Source of the DNA: Caulobacteraceae bacterium
Lineage (GTDB): Bacteria > Pseudomonadota > Alphaproteobacteria > Caulobacterales > Caulobacteraceae
DNA: 64,000 nucleotides
Assembly: GCA_027487945.1 (NCBI GenBank)
Contig: JAIYCQ010000002.1
Location: 62,001 to 126,000, forward strand
Direction of reading: 5' to 3'
Shown: positions 1 to 10,014 of the stretch, in pieces
Position numbering within the stretch: position 1 is the first letter of the stretch
How the letters are laid out: every line of letters starts with the position of its first letter
Notes under the pieces: model-generated
What the model was told of the DNA's origin: nothing
Databases searched by the model: none
Seen by the model: only the letters and a program-made list of their open reading frames with translations
Position numbers and translations under genes: made by a program

Positions 1-1
1 G

Positions 2-1060
2 CCTGTTCCGAACGCGCGCCCGCTGTCGAAGACCAGCATCGAGGCCATGGGGCCGACCCGCCTCAGCGTCACCGGCAGCGAGACCGGCGTCTCCAAGGCC
101 TGGTTCTACACCCAGGTGAACGGCGGCGGCGCGGGCATGATCGGGGTGATCGCCGGGGCCATCGCCGCTGCGATCATCAACGCGGCGCCCGCCGCCCGCG
201 CTCAGAAGCAGGCCAACGAGGTCGCCGACGTCCAGACGGTCCAGGCGCTCAACGACTCGCTGGTAGCCCGCATGAAGGACGAGGCCGCCAAGGCTCCGGC
301 GACCTCCGGCGTGACCTTCTCCGAGGTGGTGCTGACCTACAAGTCGGTGACGCCGGGCGTGCTCGACGACGCCGTGGAGGTCGTGTCGACCTACACCCTG
401 TCCGAGGACTCCAGCGTCCTGAAGATCGTCGCGGTGGCGACCTACCAGAACGCCGCGATCCCGTACAAGACGCCCTATACCTTCACCAAGTCGGTCCCCA
501 AGAGCGAGACCAAGGGGCCGCTGTACCGCAACACCTTCACCTACTATTCGACGCCGCTGCCCGTTCCGACGCTGACGCCGGAACTGCGGGAGCGACTGAT
601 CGCCAATATCCGGGAGAGCGCCCGTGACGCGGCCGGCGCGCCGCCCGTCGAAGGCTCTACCGAGTACCGGGCCATGCAGCGCGAACTCGAGCTGGCCAAC
701 GACGACAAGCTGACGCCGAACGAGATTTCGCTGTTCCTGACCCGCGAATGGCTTCGCGACAACGGCGCCATGATCAAGGCCGAGGTCGAGCGGGCCCAGG
801 CGTTCGTCGCCCGCTACGTCATCCTCGACATCAACCGGACCGCCATTCCCTCGGTCAACGGCGAGGATGAACTGCTCGAAACCTCCGCGGATCAAAGGAC
901 CGTGCGCCGCATCGGCAAGGGCGTCGAAGCGGGTTCCTATGTCTGCTCGGCCGCCAACGTCACCAACTTCGCGACCTACGGCAACACCATCGCCGTGGCC
1001 AAGAGCACGGTCGCCTACATCAAGGATCTGAAGGCGGCGGCGCCGAAGGCCGCCAAATGA
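2..1060 (+). CDS. Hypothetical protein, probably truncated at the left window edge
   Basis: Frame stays open upstream of the listed ATG (47) to the window edge (...PVPNARPLSKTSIEAMGPTRLS...); stop at 1060. Confidence 0.6.
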   Translation, partial: PVPNARPLSKTSIEAMGPTRLSVTGSETGVSKAWFYTQVNGGGAGMIGVIAGAIAAAIINAAPAARAQKQANEVADVQTVQALNDSLVARMKDEAAKAPATSGVTFSEVVLTYKSVTPGVLDDAVEVVSTYTLSEDSSVLKIVAVATYQNAAIPYKTPYTFTKSVPKSETKGPLYRNTFTYYSTPLPVPTLTPELRERLIANIRESARDAAGAPPVEGSTEYRAMQRELELANDDKLTPNEISLFLTREWLRDNGAMIKAEVERAQAFVARYVILDINRTAIPSVNGEDELLETSADQRTVRRIGKGVEAGSYVCSAANVTNFATYGNTIAVAKSTVAYIKDLKAAAPKAAK

Positions 1061-1479
1061 TCCCGGGGCGTCCGCGCACGGTCGCCGCCGCCGGCCTGGC
1101 CGCGGCGGCCCTGCTCCTGCAGGGCTGCGCCACCGCCACGCCGGCGGTCTACGGGCCGATCGGTCCGGAGGTCCCCTACGGCTACAAGGATCGTCCGAAC
1201 ACGGATGGCGGTCACACCGTTCTGGTGGTGATGGCCGGGCATGCGACGGCCGCCGAGCTGCGCGTCTTCTTCGAGCGCCGGGCGGCGGAACTCTGTCCCG
1301 CTGGCATCGACAGGACCAACGTCTTCCGGGTCCAGGCCAATGAGTACTATGCCGACGCTCCCTATGTTCAGGGCAGCGCGGGCGTCGGGTCGCGGTCGCG
1401 AGTGGGCGTCGAGCTTGAAGGCTACGTCTACTGCAAGCCCGTCCCGGAGGGCCCGCCGCCTCCGGCCGCCGCCGGCTGA
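1057..1479 (+). CDS. Putative lipoprotein, hypothetical
   Basis: ATGA overlap with the upstream ORF; hydrophobic N-terminus with lipobox-like LLLQGC. Confidence 0.6.
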   Translation: MIPGRPRTVAAAGLAAAALLLQGCATATPAVYGPIGPEVPYGYKDRPNTDGGHTVLVVMAGHATAAELRVFFERRAAELCPAGIDRTNVFRVQANEYYADAPYVQGSAGVGSRSRVGVELEGYVYCKPVPEGPPPPAAAG

Positions 1480-1538
1480 GCGTGACAGGCGGGCGGGAGG
1501 CTATCCCGCCCGGTCCGTCGTCGGGCTATCATGGCCTC

Positions 1539-1958
1539 ATGACGCTCCAGATCATCCGGCTGACGGCGGCCGACGCAGACCTCATGACCAACGTCGCCGA
1601 GGACGTTTTCGATACGGAGGTCGTGCCGTCCCGGCTGCGCGCCTACCTGGCCGAGCCGGTCAACCTGATGATCATCGCCATGGATGGCGACCTGGTGGTC
1701 GGGCAGGCGGCTGCGGTGATCCACAAACACCCCGACAAGCCGGACGAGCTCTATATCGATGAGGTCGGGGTCTCGCCCGACTGGCGTCGTCAGGGCATCG
1801 CCCGGCGCATGATGCAGGCGCTGTTCGCGCTGGGCGCCGAGCGGGGATGTCAGGCCTGCTGGCTGGCGACCGAGGTCGCCAACCGGCCGGCGCGCCGGCT
1901 GTACCAGTCGTTCGGTCAGGCCGGGGTCAAGATCGTGATGTTCGACTTCGACCTCTAG
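1539..1958 (+). CDS. GNAT family N-acetyltransferase (AAC(3)-I-like layout)
   Basis: MTLQIIRLTAADADL...; GNAT core VGQAAAVIHKHP...LYIDEVGVSPDWRRQGIARRMM. Internal ATG at 1539 preferred over 1482. Confidence 0.75.
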   Translation: MTLQIIRLTAADADLMTNVAEDVFDTEVVPSRLRAYLAEPVNLMIIAMDGDLVVGQAAAVIHKHPDKPDELYIDEVGVSPDWRRQGIARRMMQALFALGAERGCQACWLATEVANRPARRLYQSFGQAGVKIVMFDFDL

Positions 1959-1967
1959 GCGAGGGGT

Positions 1968-2885
1968 CTAGGCTTCCTCGGTCTCGGCCGGGGCGCCTTC
2001 GCCGCCTTCGAAGCTGCGCGGGGCGCGGCGACGGCGGGGCTTCTTGGCTTCGGCGGCCGGGGCCTCCTCGCGGGGGTCAGCCTGGGCCGGGCGGCCGAGG
2101 AAGGCGGGCAGCTCGCTGACCGCGCCGTCCTGGCCGCGCAGGCGCGGCGAGTCCTCGGACGGAGCCTCGGCGACCAGGGGGGCGGCCTGCGGTTCGATCA
2201 CGGCCATCGGGTCGCGCGGCGCCTCGGCGGCGGCGCGCTCCTGGCGTTCGCGGCGCTCGTCGCGCTCACGCCAGCGGTCGCGGCGACCGCCTTCGGGACG
2301 CTCCTCGCGCGGACGGTCGTCCCGGGGGCGGTCGTCGCGGGGGCGATCATCACGCGGAGCGCGGTCTTCACGCGGGCGCTCGTCGCGAGGACGGTCATCG
2401 CGCGGGCGATCATCACGGTCGCGACGGTTCTCGAAGCGGTCGCGGCGGCCCTCCTGGCGCTGGCCGTCGCGATTGTCGCGCTGGCCGTCGTTGGTCTCGC
2501 CGGTCTCGGTCGCTTCCGGCGCCTCGGGCTGCTCGGGAGCGTCCTCGGGCTCGGCCTCGAAGTCGATATCGAACCCGGAGGCGAACTGCTCGCGCCCGAC
2601 GATGTCGGACACCGGACGGTGCGGCTGCATGGCCCGCAGGGTGCGGAAGTAGTGTTCGGCGTGTTGCAGGTAGTTTTCGGCCAGAACGCGGTCGCCGGCG
2701 GACGAGGCGTCACGGGCCAGCTGCTGGTACTTCTCGAAGACGCTCTGGGCCGCGCCGCGAACCTTGACGCCCTCCGGACCGTTGGAGTCGAACGCCCGGT
2801 TGGCGTTCTGCTGTTGGGGCTTGTTGCCGCCGCCGCCGCCGCGATTGCGGCCGCGCTGACGCTTCATACCCTTGAAATCTCTCAT
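1968..2885 (-). CDS. DUF4167 domain-containing protein
   Basis: N-terminus MRDFKGMKRQRGRNRGGGGG...FDSNGPEGVKVRGAAQSVFEKYQQLARDASSAGDRVLAENYLQHAEHYFR, followed by an RDDRPRDD-type low-complexity region. Confidence 0.8.
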   Translation of the reverse strand: MRDFKGMKRQRGRNRGGGGGNKPQQQNANRAFDSNGPEGVKVRGAAQSVFEKYQQLARDASSAGDRVLAENYLQHAEHYFRTLRAMQPHRPVSDIVGREQFASGFDIDFEAEPEDAPEQPEAPEATETGETNDGQRDNRDGQRQEGRRDRFENRRDRDDRPRDDRPRDERPREDRAPRDDRPRDDRPRDDRPREERPEGGRRDRWRERDERRERQERAAAEAPRDPMAVIEPQAAPLVAEAPSEDSPRLRGQDGAVSELPAFLGRPAQADPREEAPAAEAKKPRRRRAPRSFEGGEGAPAETEEA

Positions 2886-3119
2886 GTTTACCTTTGACCT
2901 GCACTGCGACAGTCCCTGTTGCGGGTCTTGCCGGCTGGTTCTGGAGACCTGTTCGGGCGCATGGGCCCGGTTTGTTGTTCTAGAAAGACGCTGTTTCCTA
3001 AGGTTCCCGCCCGGCTCTCCAGCGCTGCGATCTGGCCAAAAGGCCCCGCGCGTCCGTCGTCGAGACTTTCGATCTTCGGCGATCTGGGAGGGAACGAGTC
3101 GAGATGTAACCCCTCGGCC

Positions 3120-3980
3120 CTATGTTTCCAAGGGGTTTTTCACGCCGCGGACAACCCGGTCACGCGCGGCGAGGTCCTTGATCGTCCGCACCTGGGCGGC
3201 CCCCGCCTGACGGAACAGCGCCTCGACGGCCGCTGCCTGGGTGTGACCGATCTCCACGGCGAACAGCCCGCCGGGCTTGAGCACACGCAGGATCTCGGGG
3301 GCCAGCAGGCGGTAGGGATCCAGGCCGTCGGGCCCGCCGTCGAGGGCGACGCGGGGCTCGTGATCCTTGACCTCCGGATCGAGGGTCTCGATCTCGTCGG
3401 TGGCGATGTAGGGCGGGTTGGAGACCACCAGATCAAAGCCGGCGTCGCCGAGGCCGGCTGTCCAGTCGCCGCGGAGCAGCGCAACGCGATTGTTGAGATC
3501 CAGGTTGGCCGCATTCTCGCGCGCCACCGCCAGCGCCTCCTCGGAGATGTCGATCCCCAGGCCCTTCGCGGCCGGACGCTCCGCCAGAATGGCCAGCAGG
3601 ATGGCGCCGGAGCCGACGCCGAGGTCCAGCATGTTGAAGCCCATCGCCTCCGGGAAGGCCTTCAGCGCCTCGTCGACTATGACCTCGGTGTCCGGGCGCG
3701 GCGTCAGTACCTGCGGCGTGACGCTGAGCATGATCTTCCAGAAGCCCTTGCGCCCCAGGATGTGACTGACCGGCTCGCGCCGCAGCCGCCGCGCGATGTA
3801 TTCGTCGAAGGCGGAGGTCTGGGCGTCGGTCAGCAGGCGGTGCGGGTCGGTGATGATCTCCACCCGGCTCACCTCCGCGGCCGCTTCCAGCATCAGGCGG
3901 GCGTCGATCGCGGGCTGGTCGATGCCGCCGGCCTCGAGCCGCTCGCGCCCGGCCTTCCAGGTCTTCACCAGCGTGGTCAT
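3120..3980 (-). CDS. prmC: Peptide chain release factor N5-glutamine methyltransferase
   Basis: VVSNPPYI motif, LDLGVGSGAILLAIL SAM-binding motif; ATGA overlap with the upstream MOSC ORF gives start at 3980. Confidence 0.9.
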   Translation of the reverse strand: MTTLVKTWKAGRERLEAGGIDQPAIDARLMLEAAAEVSRVEIITDPHRLLTDAQTSAFDEYIARRLRREPVSHILGRKGFWKIMLSVTPQVLTPRPDTEVIVDEALKAFPEAMGFNMLDLGVGSGAILLAILAERPAAKGLGIDISEEALAVARENAANLDLNNRVALLRGDWTAGLGDAGFDLVVSNPPYIATDEIETLDPEVKDHEPRVALDGGPDGLDPYRLLAPEILRVLKPGGLFAVEIGHTQAAAVEALFRQAGAAQVRTIKDLAARDRVVRGVKNPLET

Positions 3981-4741
3981 GCGACAAGCTCCAGCGTATC
4001 GCCCTCGGCCACGCGGCCGGCGGCGGTGGTCTGCACATAAAGGCCGCACAGAGCGTGGCCATAGGCGTCGAACAGCGCCTTCACCACATCGATGTCGCGC
4101 TCGGCCGAGACGGGGTCGACGTGGGTGGCCGCGCAGCGGACGATCGGCTTGAAGCCCGTGGTCATCGCGCCGCCGATCTTCAGCCTGCGGCCGGCCCAGG
4201 CGTTCTCGACCCAGGGCTCCCAGCCTTCGACATAGAGGTTGCCGCGGAAGCGCAGCGGGTCCAGCGGTCGGCCGATCCGCTGTTCCAGATCCCGCACGCT
4301 GGCCAGGTTGATGATTGAGACGTGACCCTGCGGATGGTCCATGAACCGCCAGGACCCGGGGGCGGTGATCACCTGCAGGGGGGCCTCGGCCTCGTCTCCG
4401 AGCAGGGTCGTCAGCCAGCCGGCGAAGGCCTCGCGGCCCGGCCCGGTGGTCAGATTCGCGGCGATGTCGGCCAGGCCGTCGGCGCGGGCGGTGAGCACGC
4501 CGGTCGCCGCGTCATAGGCCGTGCGGGCCCGGGCCACCCGCGCGATCCGCGCCAGAACGGCGAACTTCATCTTCGAGACGAAGGCCGGGTTGGCCGGGTC
4601 AAAGCCGCTGGGGCCGACCTCGACGGCATAGAGCCGGTCGCACGGAAATCCCTCGCCCACGGCCAGATCGGCGGCGGCGAGCCGCTCGGGCGTGAAGCCT
4701 TTCACGGGGTGGCGATAGAGGGCGGAGACGGTGGCGGTCAT
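3977..4741 (-). CDS. MOSC domain-containing protein
   Basis: MTATVSALYRHPVKGFTPERL N-terminal beta-barrel signature; RFRGNLYVEGWEPWVENAW and PIVRCAATHVDP MOSC motifs. Confidence 0.85.
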   Translation of the reverse strand: MTATVSALYRHPVKGFTPERLAAADLAVGEGFPCDRLYAVEVGPSGFDPANPAFVSKMKFAVLARIARVARARTAYDAATGVLTARADGLADIAANLTTGPGREAFAGWLTTLLGDEAEAPLQVITAPGSWRFMDHPQGHVSIINLASVRDLEQRIGRPLDPLRFRGNLYVEGWEPWVENAWAGRRLKIGGAMTTGFKPIVRCAATHVDPVSAERDIDVVKALFDAYGHALCGLYVQTTAAGRVAEGDTLELVA

Positions 4742-4792
4742 GGGCCTTCACTGCATCAGGGACGCCCTCCGGGCAAGCCGGGGCGATCCGGG

Positions 4793-6007
4793 TCAGACCG
4801 TCTCGCAAGCCAGGGCGTGGAAAGCCGTGATGGCGCCGTAGACGCCCAGGCCGACGCCCATGGCCGCCTTGTCGAAGTCGAGCGCGTTCTGGGCCAGGAA
4901 GATCATGACCGAGCCGTCTGTCGGATCGGCCTGCCACCATCCCCCATAGGCGCCGGGCCAGGCGACCGTCCCGGCCCCGCCCTTGCCCCGCTGCACGTCC
5001 GCCCGCGCCGGGTCGGTCACGACCGCGACGCCGAGCCCGAAGCCCTGGCCCGAAAACACCGGCAGCCCCATCATTTCGGCCGCCTCGACCTGCTCGGGCG
5101 TCAGATGGTTGGTCGTCATCCGGCGGACGGTCTCCACCTTCAGCAGGCGCACGCCGTCGACCGCGCCGTCCCCGACGAAGAGCCGCGCGAATTTCAGGTA
5201 GTCGTTGATCGTCGACCACAGGCCCGCGCCGCCGGACTCGAAGGTCAGCGAGGCCGGGCGTTCGGCGAGGAAGGCGGGGCCTTCGGGCGGATGGACGGGG
5301 CGGTGCTCAAGCCGGCCGGCGTCATCAAATCCGTACATCCTCGCCCGGCGGCCGTGCTTCTCCGGCGGCACGATGAAACCTGTGTCCGTCATGCCCAGCG
5401 GGCGGAAGATGCGCTCGGCCAGCAGCTCGCCAAGGCTCTGCCCGGCGATGCGCCCGATCAGCAGGCCGAGCAGCTCGCTGGAGGCCCCGTAGTGGAAGCC
5501 CGCGCCGGGCTGGTCGATGAGGGGCAGGCCCGCAAGCGCCGCGATCCAGGCGTTCGGCGACCGGGGACTGTCGATGTCCATGCCCAGCGCCTCGGCATAG
5601 GCGGCGGCGATGGGCCCGGCGTGGAAGCCGCCATAGGTGAACCCGGCCCGGTGGGTCAGCAGGTCGAGCATGGTGATCGGGCGCTCCGCCGGAACGGTGT
5701 CGTCGAGCGCCCCGTCCGGCGAGCGCAGCACGCGCATCTCCGCGAACTCAGGCGCCCAGCGGGTGATCGGGTCCTCCAGCGCGAACAGCCCCTCGTCGTA
5801 GAGCATCAGCGCCGCCGTCGCGGTGACCGGCTTGGTCATGGAGGCGATGCGGAAGATCGTGTCGCGTTCTACCGGCAGTCCGGCCTCGATGTCGCGCAGG
5901 CCGACGCCGGCCGCATGGACGACGCGGTCGCGCCAGACCAGCGTGGCGGCGCCGGCGATCAGGCCCTGCCGGACAAACGAGTCTGTGGCTTCGGTGATCG
6001 CGTCCAT
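4793..6007 (-). CDS. Serine hydrolase (beta-lactamase / class C esterase-like)
   Basis: FRIASMTKPVTATAALML (SxxK), FHYGASSELLGLLI (YxA/S region), C-terminal GAGTVAWPGAYGGWWQADP. Confidence 0.85.
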   Translation of the reverse strand: MDAITEATDSFVRQGLIAGAATLVWRDRVVHAAGVGLRDIEAGLPVERDTIFRIASMTKPVTATAALMLYDEGLFALEDPITRWAPEFAEMRVLRSPDGALDDTVPAERPITMLDLLTHRAGFTYGGFHAGPIAAAYAEALGMDIDSPRSPNAWIAALAGLPLIDQPGAGFHYGASSELLGLLIGRIAGQSLGELLAERIFRPLGMTDTGFIVPPEKHGRRARMYGFDDAGRLEHRPVHPPEGPAFLAERPASLTFESGGAGLWSTINDYLKFARLFVGDGAVDGVRLLKVETVRRMTTNHLTPEQVEAAEMMGLPVFSGQGFGLGVAVVTDPARADVQRGKGGAGTVAWPGAYGGWWQADPTDGSVMIFLAQNALDFDKAAMGVGLGVYGAITAFHALACETV

Positions 6008-6076
6008 GTCTCGCCCCTGTTGCGCGGGGAATATAAAATAATCTTCCTATAAAATGAAAGCGCCTTAAGGTCGGGC

Positions 6077-6691
6077 ATGGCCGGCGACAAGACAGCGGAC
6101 TCGCCGCGGCGACGTCCCAAGGGCGACAAGCGCCTGCGCACACGCGCGCGCCTGCTCGACGCCGCCCTGGAGCTGACCCGCCGCGACGGCTTTGAGCGCA
6201 CGACGCTGCAGGCCATCGCCGAGCGTGCGGGCATGACGACCGGCGCCATCTATGGAAACTTCCGCAATCGCGACGAGCTGTTCATGGCCCTGGCCGAGCG
6301 CCAGTGGGCCCAGATCCGGCCCGTGTACCGGCCCGGCTGCAGCTTCGCCGAAATGATGCAGTCGGTCGCCGAGGCGGTGATCGCCGCCGCGCCGGAGCGC
6401 CGGGCCTCCGCCGTCGGCGCGCTGACCTTCCGCGCCTACGCCCTGACCCATGAGGAGGTCCGCGAACGGTTCCGCGACGCCATGGTCCCCGGCTATGACG
6501 CCGGCGCCGCCTGGTTCCGCGCCACCTGGTCAGACGACGAGCTGCCAATGCCGGCCGAGATTCTGGTGCGGGTCATCAACAGCCTGATCGAGGGCCTGCT
6601 GTTCCAGCGCTTTCTGACCCCCGAGCTGACGCCCGACGAGGTCATCCGCGCCGCCTTCGCCGCGCTGGCGGGGCGAAAGGTCCCTAGCTGA
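6077..6691 (+). CDS. TetR/AcrR family transcriptional regulator
   Basis: N-terminal [48 protein letters not shown]. Confidence 0.9.
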   Translation: MAGDKTADSPRRRPKGDKRLRTRARLLDAALELTRRDGFERTTLQAIAERAGMTTGAIYGNFRNRDELFMALAERQWAQIRPVYRPGCSFAEMMQSVAEAVIAAAPERRASAVGALTFRAYALTHEEVRERFRDAMVPGYDAGAAWFRATWSDDELPMPAEILVRVINSLIEGLLFQRFLTPELTPDEVIRAAFAALAGRKVPS

Positions 6692-7760
6692 ACTCGTCTT
6701 CCAGCGCCGCCAGGCGCGCGGCCTGGTCTTCGGCGATCAGCGGCTTGATCACGTCGTCCAGCGCCTCGCCCTCCATGACCTTGGCCAGGTTGTAGAGGGT
6801 CAGGTTGATGCGGTGGTCGGTGACCCGGCCCTGCGGGAAGTTGTAGGTGCGGATGCGCTCGGAGCGGTCGCCGCTGCCGACCTGGCTCTTGCGGGCGTCG
6901 GAACGGGCGTCGTCCAGGGCCTGACGCTGCATGTCGTAGAGGCGGGCCTTGAGGTTCGCCATCGCCTTGCGGCGGTTCTCGTGCTGGCTCTTCTCCGAGC
7001 TGGTCACCACCACGCCGGTGGGCAGGTGGGTGATGCGCACGGCGGAGTCGGTCTTGTTGACGTGCTGGCCGCCGGCGCCGCTGGAGCGGTAGGTGTCGAT
7101 ACGCAGGTCGGCGTCGTTGATGACGATGTCGACGTCCTCGGCCTCCGGCAGTACGGCGACCGTGGCGGCGGAGGTGTGGATGCGGCCCTGGGCCTCGGTC
7201 TCCGGCACCCGCTGCACCCTGTGCACGCCGCTCTCGAACTTCAGCCGGCCAAACACGCCGTCGCCGGTGATCGAGGCGATGATTTCCTTGTAGCCGCCCA
7301 TCTCGCCCTCGGAGACGCTGTCGACCTCGACCCTCCAGCCCTGGCTGGCGGCGTAGCGCTGGTACATGCGGAACAGGTCGCCGGCGAACAGCGCCGCCTC
7401 GTCGCCGCCGGTGCCGGCGCGTACTTCCAGGATGGCGGAGGCGTTTTCATCCTTGTCGCGCGGGGCCAGCAGCAGGGCGACAGCGCGCTCCATCTCCGGC
7501 AGGCTGTCTTCCAGACGCTCGAGCTCGTCGCGGGCCAGCTCGGAGATATCCGGGTCCGGGTCGGCGGCCATGGCCTCCAGCTCCGGCTTCTCGGCCAGCA
7601 CCTTCTGGATCGCCTGCACCGCCTCGGCGACCGGCTTCAGCTCGGCGTGCTCCTTGGACAGCCGCACGATCTCGGTCCCGTCCGTGGCCGCGCCCATGCG
7701 CGCCTCGATCTCGCGGAAGCGGTCGAGCACCTGGTCGAGACGGGCCTGGGGAAGTCGCAA
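6684..7760 (-). CDS. prfA: Peptide chain release factor 1
   Basis: GGQ motif ([29 protein letters not shown]) and RF1 N-terminal coiled domain. Confidence 0.95.
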   Translation of the reverse strand: MRLPQARLDQVLDRFREIEARMGAATDGTEIVRLSKEHAELKPVAEAVQAIQKVLAEKPELEAMAADPDPDISELARDELERLEDSLPEMERAVALLLAPRDKDENASAILEVRAGTGGDEAALFAGDLFRMYQRYAASQGWRVEVDSVSEGEMGGYKEIIASITGDGVFGRLKFESGVHRVQRVPETEAQGRIHTSAATVAVLPEAEDVDIVINDADLRIDTYRSSGAGGQHVNKTDSAVRITHLPTGVVVTSSEKSQHENRRKAMANLKARLYDMQRQALDDARSDARKSQVGSGDRSERIRTYNFPQGRVTDHRINLTLYNLAKVMEGEALDDVIKPLIAEDQAARLAALEDEFS

Positions 7761-7840
7761 GGGGAGGGTCCGGAAGCTGTGGCGGGCGGGCGGTCTCTCT
7801 AGCGCCCCGTGGGCCGCGCGTCACCCCATGGCTGGGGTGG

Positions 7841-7952
7841 ACGCCGTGCGTACTTCGACACGCCGCTTCGCGGCTGCTCAGGATGACTGAGTCAGAAGGC
7901 TATCCAAACAGGTCATGCTGAGCAGCGCCGACAGGCGCGTGTCGAAGCACGC
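7841..7952. repeat. Bipartite REP-like inverted repeat, copy 1
   Basis: Two facing half-units: reverse complement of 7853..7887 is GTCATCCTGAGCAGCCGCGAAGCGGCGTGTCGAAG; the other half is GTCATGCTGAGCAGCGCCGACAGGCGCGTGTCGAAG at about 7912..7947. Confidence 0.85.
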
Positions 7953-7970
7953 AACGCGTCAGACCAGGAC

Positions 7971-9377
7971 CTACCCCGCCCGCGGACGCAGCGCCGGGGC
8001 GTCGCCCTTGAAGTCAGCCTTGGCCAGTTTCTTGCCGGCTTCAGGCTTGGCGACCTCGGCCGGGACGGCCGGGGCGCCGACGGCGGCGCGACGCGGGGCC
8101 AGCAGGGTGTCGAGCCGCGCCTTGGACGCCTTGAAGGCCGCCACGTCGCGCGGATCCTGCGACACGCCGACGGCGATCTTGGCGCCGATCGGGTTCACCC
8201 GGACGCCGCGGCGCCAGATTTCATAGTGCAGGTGCGGGCCTGTCGAGGCGCCCGTCGAGCCCACGTAGCCGATGACCTGGCCCTGGCTGACCCGCTGGCC
8301 GGGCTTGAGGCCCTTGGCGTAGCGCGACAGGTGGGCGTAGCCGGTTTCCCAGCCGTCGGCGTGACGGATGCGGATCCAGTTGCCATAGCCGCCCCAACGG
8401 CGGGCCTCGACCACGACGCCGTCGCCGGCGGCCAGGACGGGCGTGCCCGTGCCGGCGCCGAAGTCGATGCCCTGGTGCATCTTGGTGTAGCCCAGGATTG
8501 GGTGGCGGCGGATGCCGAAGCGCGAGGTGATGCGGGCGCCGTCGACCGGCGTGCGCAGCAGCATGCTCTTGATGGTCTTGCCGACGCTGTCGAGGAAGGT
8601 CTTCTTCCCCTGGGTGTTGGTGAAGCCGTAGAAGCGCTGACCCTTGATCTCGGCATATTGCAGGCCGCTGGCCTCGACCGTGCGGCCGCTCTCGCTGATC
8701 TTGCGGTCGAACACCAGGCAGAACGGATCGCCGGCCTTGATGTCGCGCGAGAAGTCGATCTTGTGGGCGAACAGCTTGGACGCCTCGGCGACGATGGCCG
8801 AGTTGGCGCCGATGGCCGCCGCGCTTTCGTGGAACGAGCCGTCCATCTTGCCGCAGGCCACGGTGGTCTCGGCGCGGACCTTCTCTTCCAGCTCGCGCAG
8901 ACGCATGGCGCCGTCGAAGCTGCGGGAGACGGTGATGGTTTTGACGGCGTCGGTGCGCAGGGACAGGCCGATCAGGCGGGCCGGCCCGCGACGGTCCAGC
9001 GGACGGGCGACCGAGGCCACGAAGTCCATGCCGGCCTTGATGTTGACGGTGTCCATCGCCTGGCTCAGCACGCCGACCACATGGCGGGCTTCCGCATCGC
9101 CCACGCCGCTGCGGGCGACGGCGGCGGTCAGGGTTTCCCCGGGAAGGACCTCGACTTCGACATTGTGGCCGCGACCGAACCCGGGCTGGGCCTCGGCTTC
9201 GGCGAACGCGGCATGCTGCAGGGCGACCATGGCGGCGGGATCCAGCGTCTGGCTGGCCGCGACCTCGGGCCCTGCCGTCAGCTTCCAGCCCAGACCGAGC
9301 GCGGCGAAACCAGCGACCGCCACGAGGATCTTCGGTGCGAAGCGGGCCGTCGGGCGCCTTGGATCAAACTCCTGCAT
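7971..9377 (-). CDS. M23 family metallopeptidase, membrane-anchored
   Basis: HQGIDFGAGTGTPVLAAGDGVV and GPHLHYEIWRRGVRVNP motifs; N-terminal TM segment. Confidence 0.9.
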   Translation of the reverse strand: MQEFDPRRPTARFAPKILVAVAGFAALGLGWKLTAGPEVAASQTLDPAAMVALQHAAFAEAEAQPGFGRGHNVEVEVLPGETLTAAVARSGVGDAEARHVVGVLSQAMDTVNIKAGMDFVASVARPLDRRGPARLIGLSLRTDAVKTITVSRSFDGAMRLRELEEKVRAETTVACGKMDGSFHESAAAIGANSAIVAEASKLFAHKIDFSRDIKAGDPFCLVFDRKISESGRTVEASGLQYAEIKGQRFYGFTNTQGKKTFLDSVGKTIKSMLLRTPVDGARITSRFGIRRHPILGYTKMHQGIDFGAGTGTPVLAAGDGVVVEARRWGGYGNWIRIRHADGWETGYAHLSRYAKGLKPGQRVSQGQVIGYVGSTGASTGPHLHYEIWRRGVRVNPIGAKIAVGVSQDPRDVAAFKASKARLDTLLAPRRAAVGAPAVPAEVAKPEAGKKLAKADFKGDAPALRPRAG

Positions 9378-9521
9378 CGGTCCCCCTTGGTTGACGATGC
9401 CGCAAAGCGTCAGAATGACACGGCCGGGTAGCCCCCCAGCAACTGTCAGGCCGGTTCATGCCGGAACCGTCACATCAGGCGCAAGCAATATTCGGCGGTT
9501 CGGCCTATTTGTCACGCCGGC

Positions 9522-9938
9522 TCACCGGATTGGGGTTTTTCCGGGCACGACCTGTTCGCCGTCTTCTTTCACAAACGTCGCCGGGACATTGTCGAGGATC
9601 CCGAATACCCGTTCGGACGGTCGCGCCAGTACTGCCCCGCGCGCGCTGACAACAATGGGACGCTCGACCAGGACCGGGTGGGCCACCATGGCGTCCAGGA
9701 TGGCGTCATCTTCGGCGCCCGGATCGGTCAGACCCAGCTCGGCGGCGAGCGAGCCTTTTGTCCGCAGGATGTCGCGCGGCCCGAGGCCCAGCTTGCCCAG
9801 CAGCGCCTGGAGCTGCGGCTTCGTCCAGCCGGCCTTCAGGTACTCGACCACGACAGGCTCGATGCCGCTTTCGCGGATGGCCGCCAGGGTGTTGCGCGAG
9901 GTGCCGCAGGCTGGATTGTGGAAGATGGTCACGGTCAC
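9522..9938 (-). CDS. arsC: Arsenate reductase (ArsC family)
   Basis: MTVTIFHNPACGTSRNTLAAIR...; DDAILDAMVAHPVLVERPIVV. Confidence 0.85.
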   Translation of the reverse strand: MTVTIFHNPACGTSRNTLAAIRESGIEPVVVEYLKAGWTKPQLQALLGKLGLGPRDILRTKGSLAAELGLTDPGAEDDAILDAMVAHPVLVERPIVVSARGAVLARPSERVFGILDNVPATFVKEDGEQVVPGKTPIR

Positions 9939-10014
9939 GGGATCAGGCCTCGTTGCGGGGAGCGAGGCGGCGTTCGTACCAGCCCTTCGAGCGATTCACG
10001 ACCTTCGCCCGCGA

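Noticed and set aside
3107-3146. AACCCCT...AGGGGTTTTT hairpin at the prmC stop
   Set aside because: The T tract is on the plus strand, where no gene ends; not convincing as the prmC terminator.
2919-4040. 373-aa plus-strand ORF
   Set aside because: Antisense to prmC, whose SAM-binding and NPPY motifs are clear.
4322-6052. 576-aa plus-strand ORF
   Set aside because: Antisense to MOSC and serine hydrolase genes with recognisable motifs; no recognisable domain of its own.
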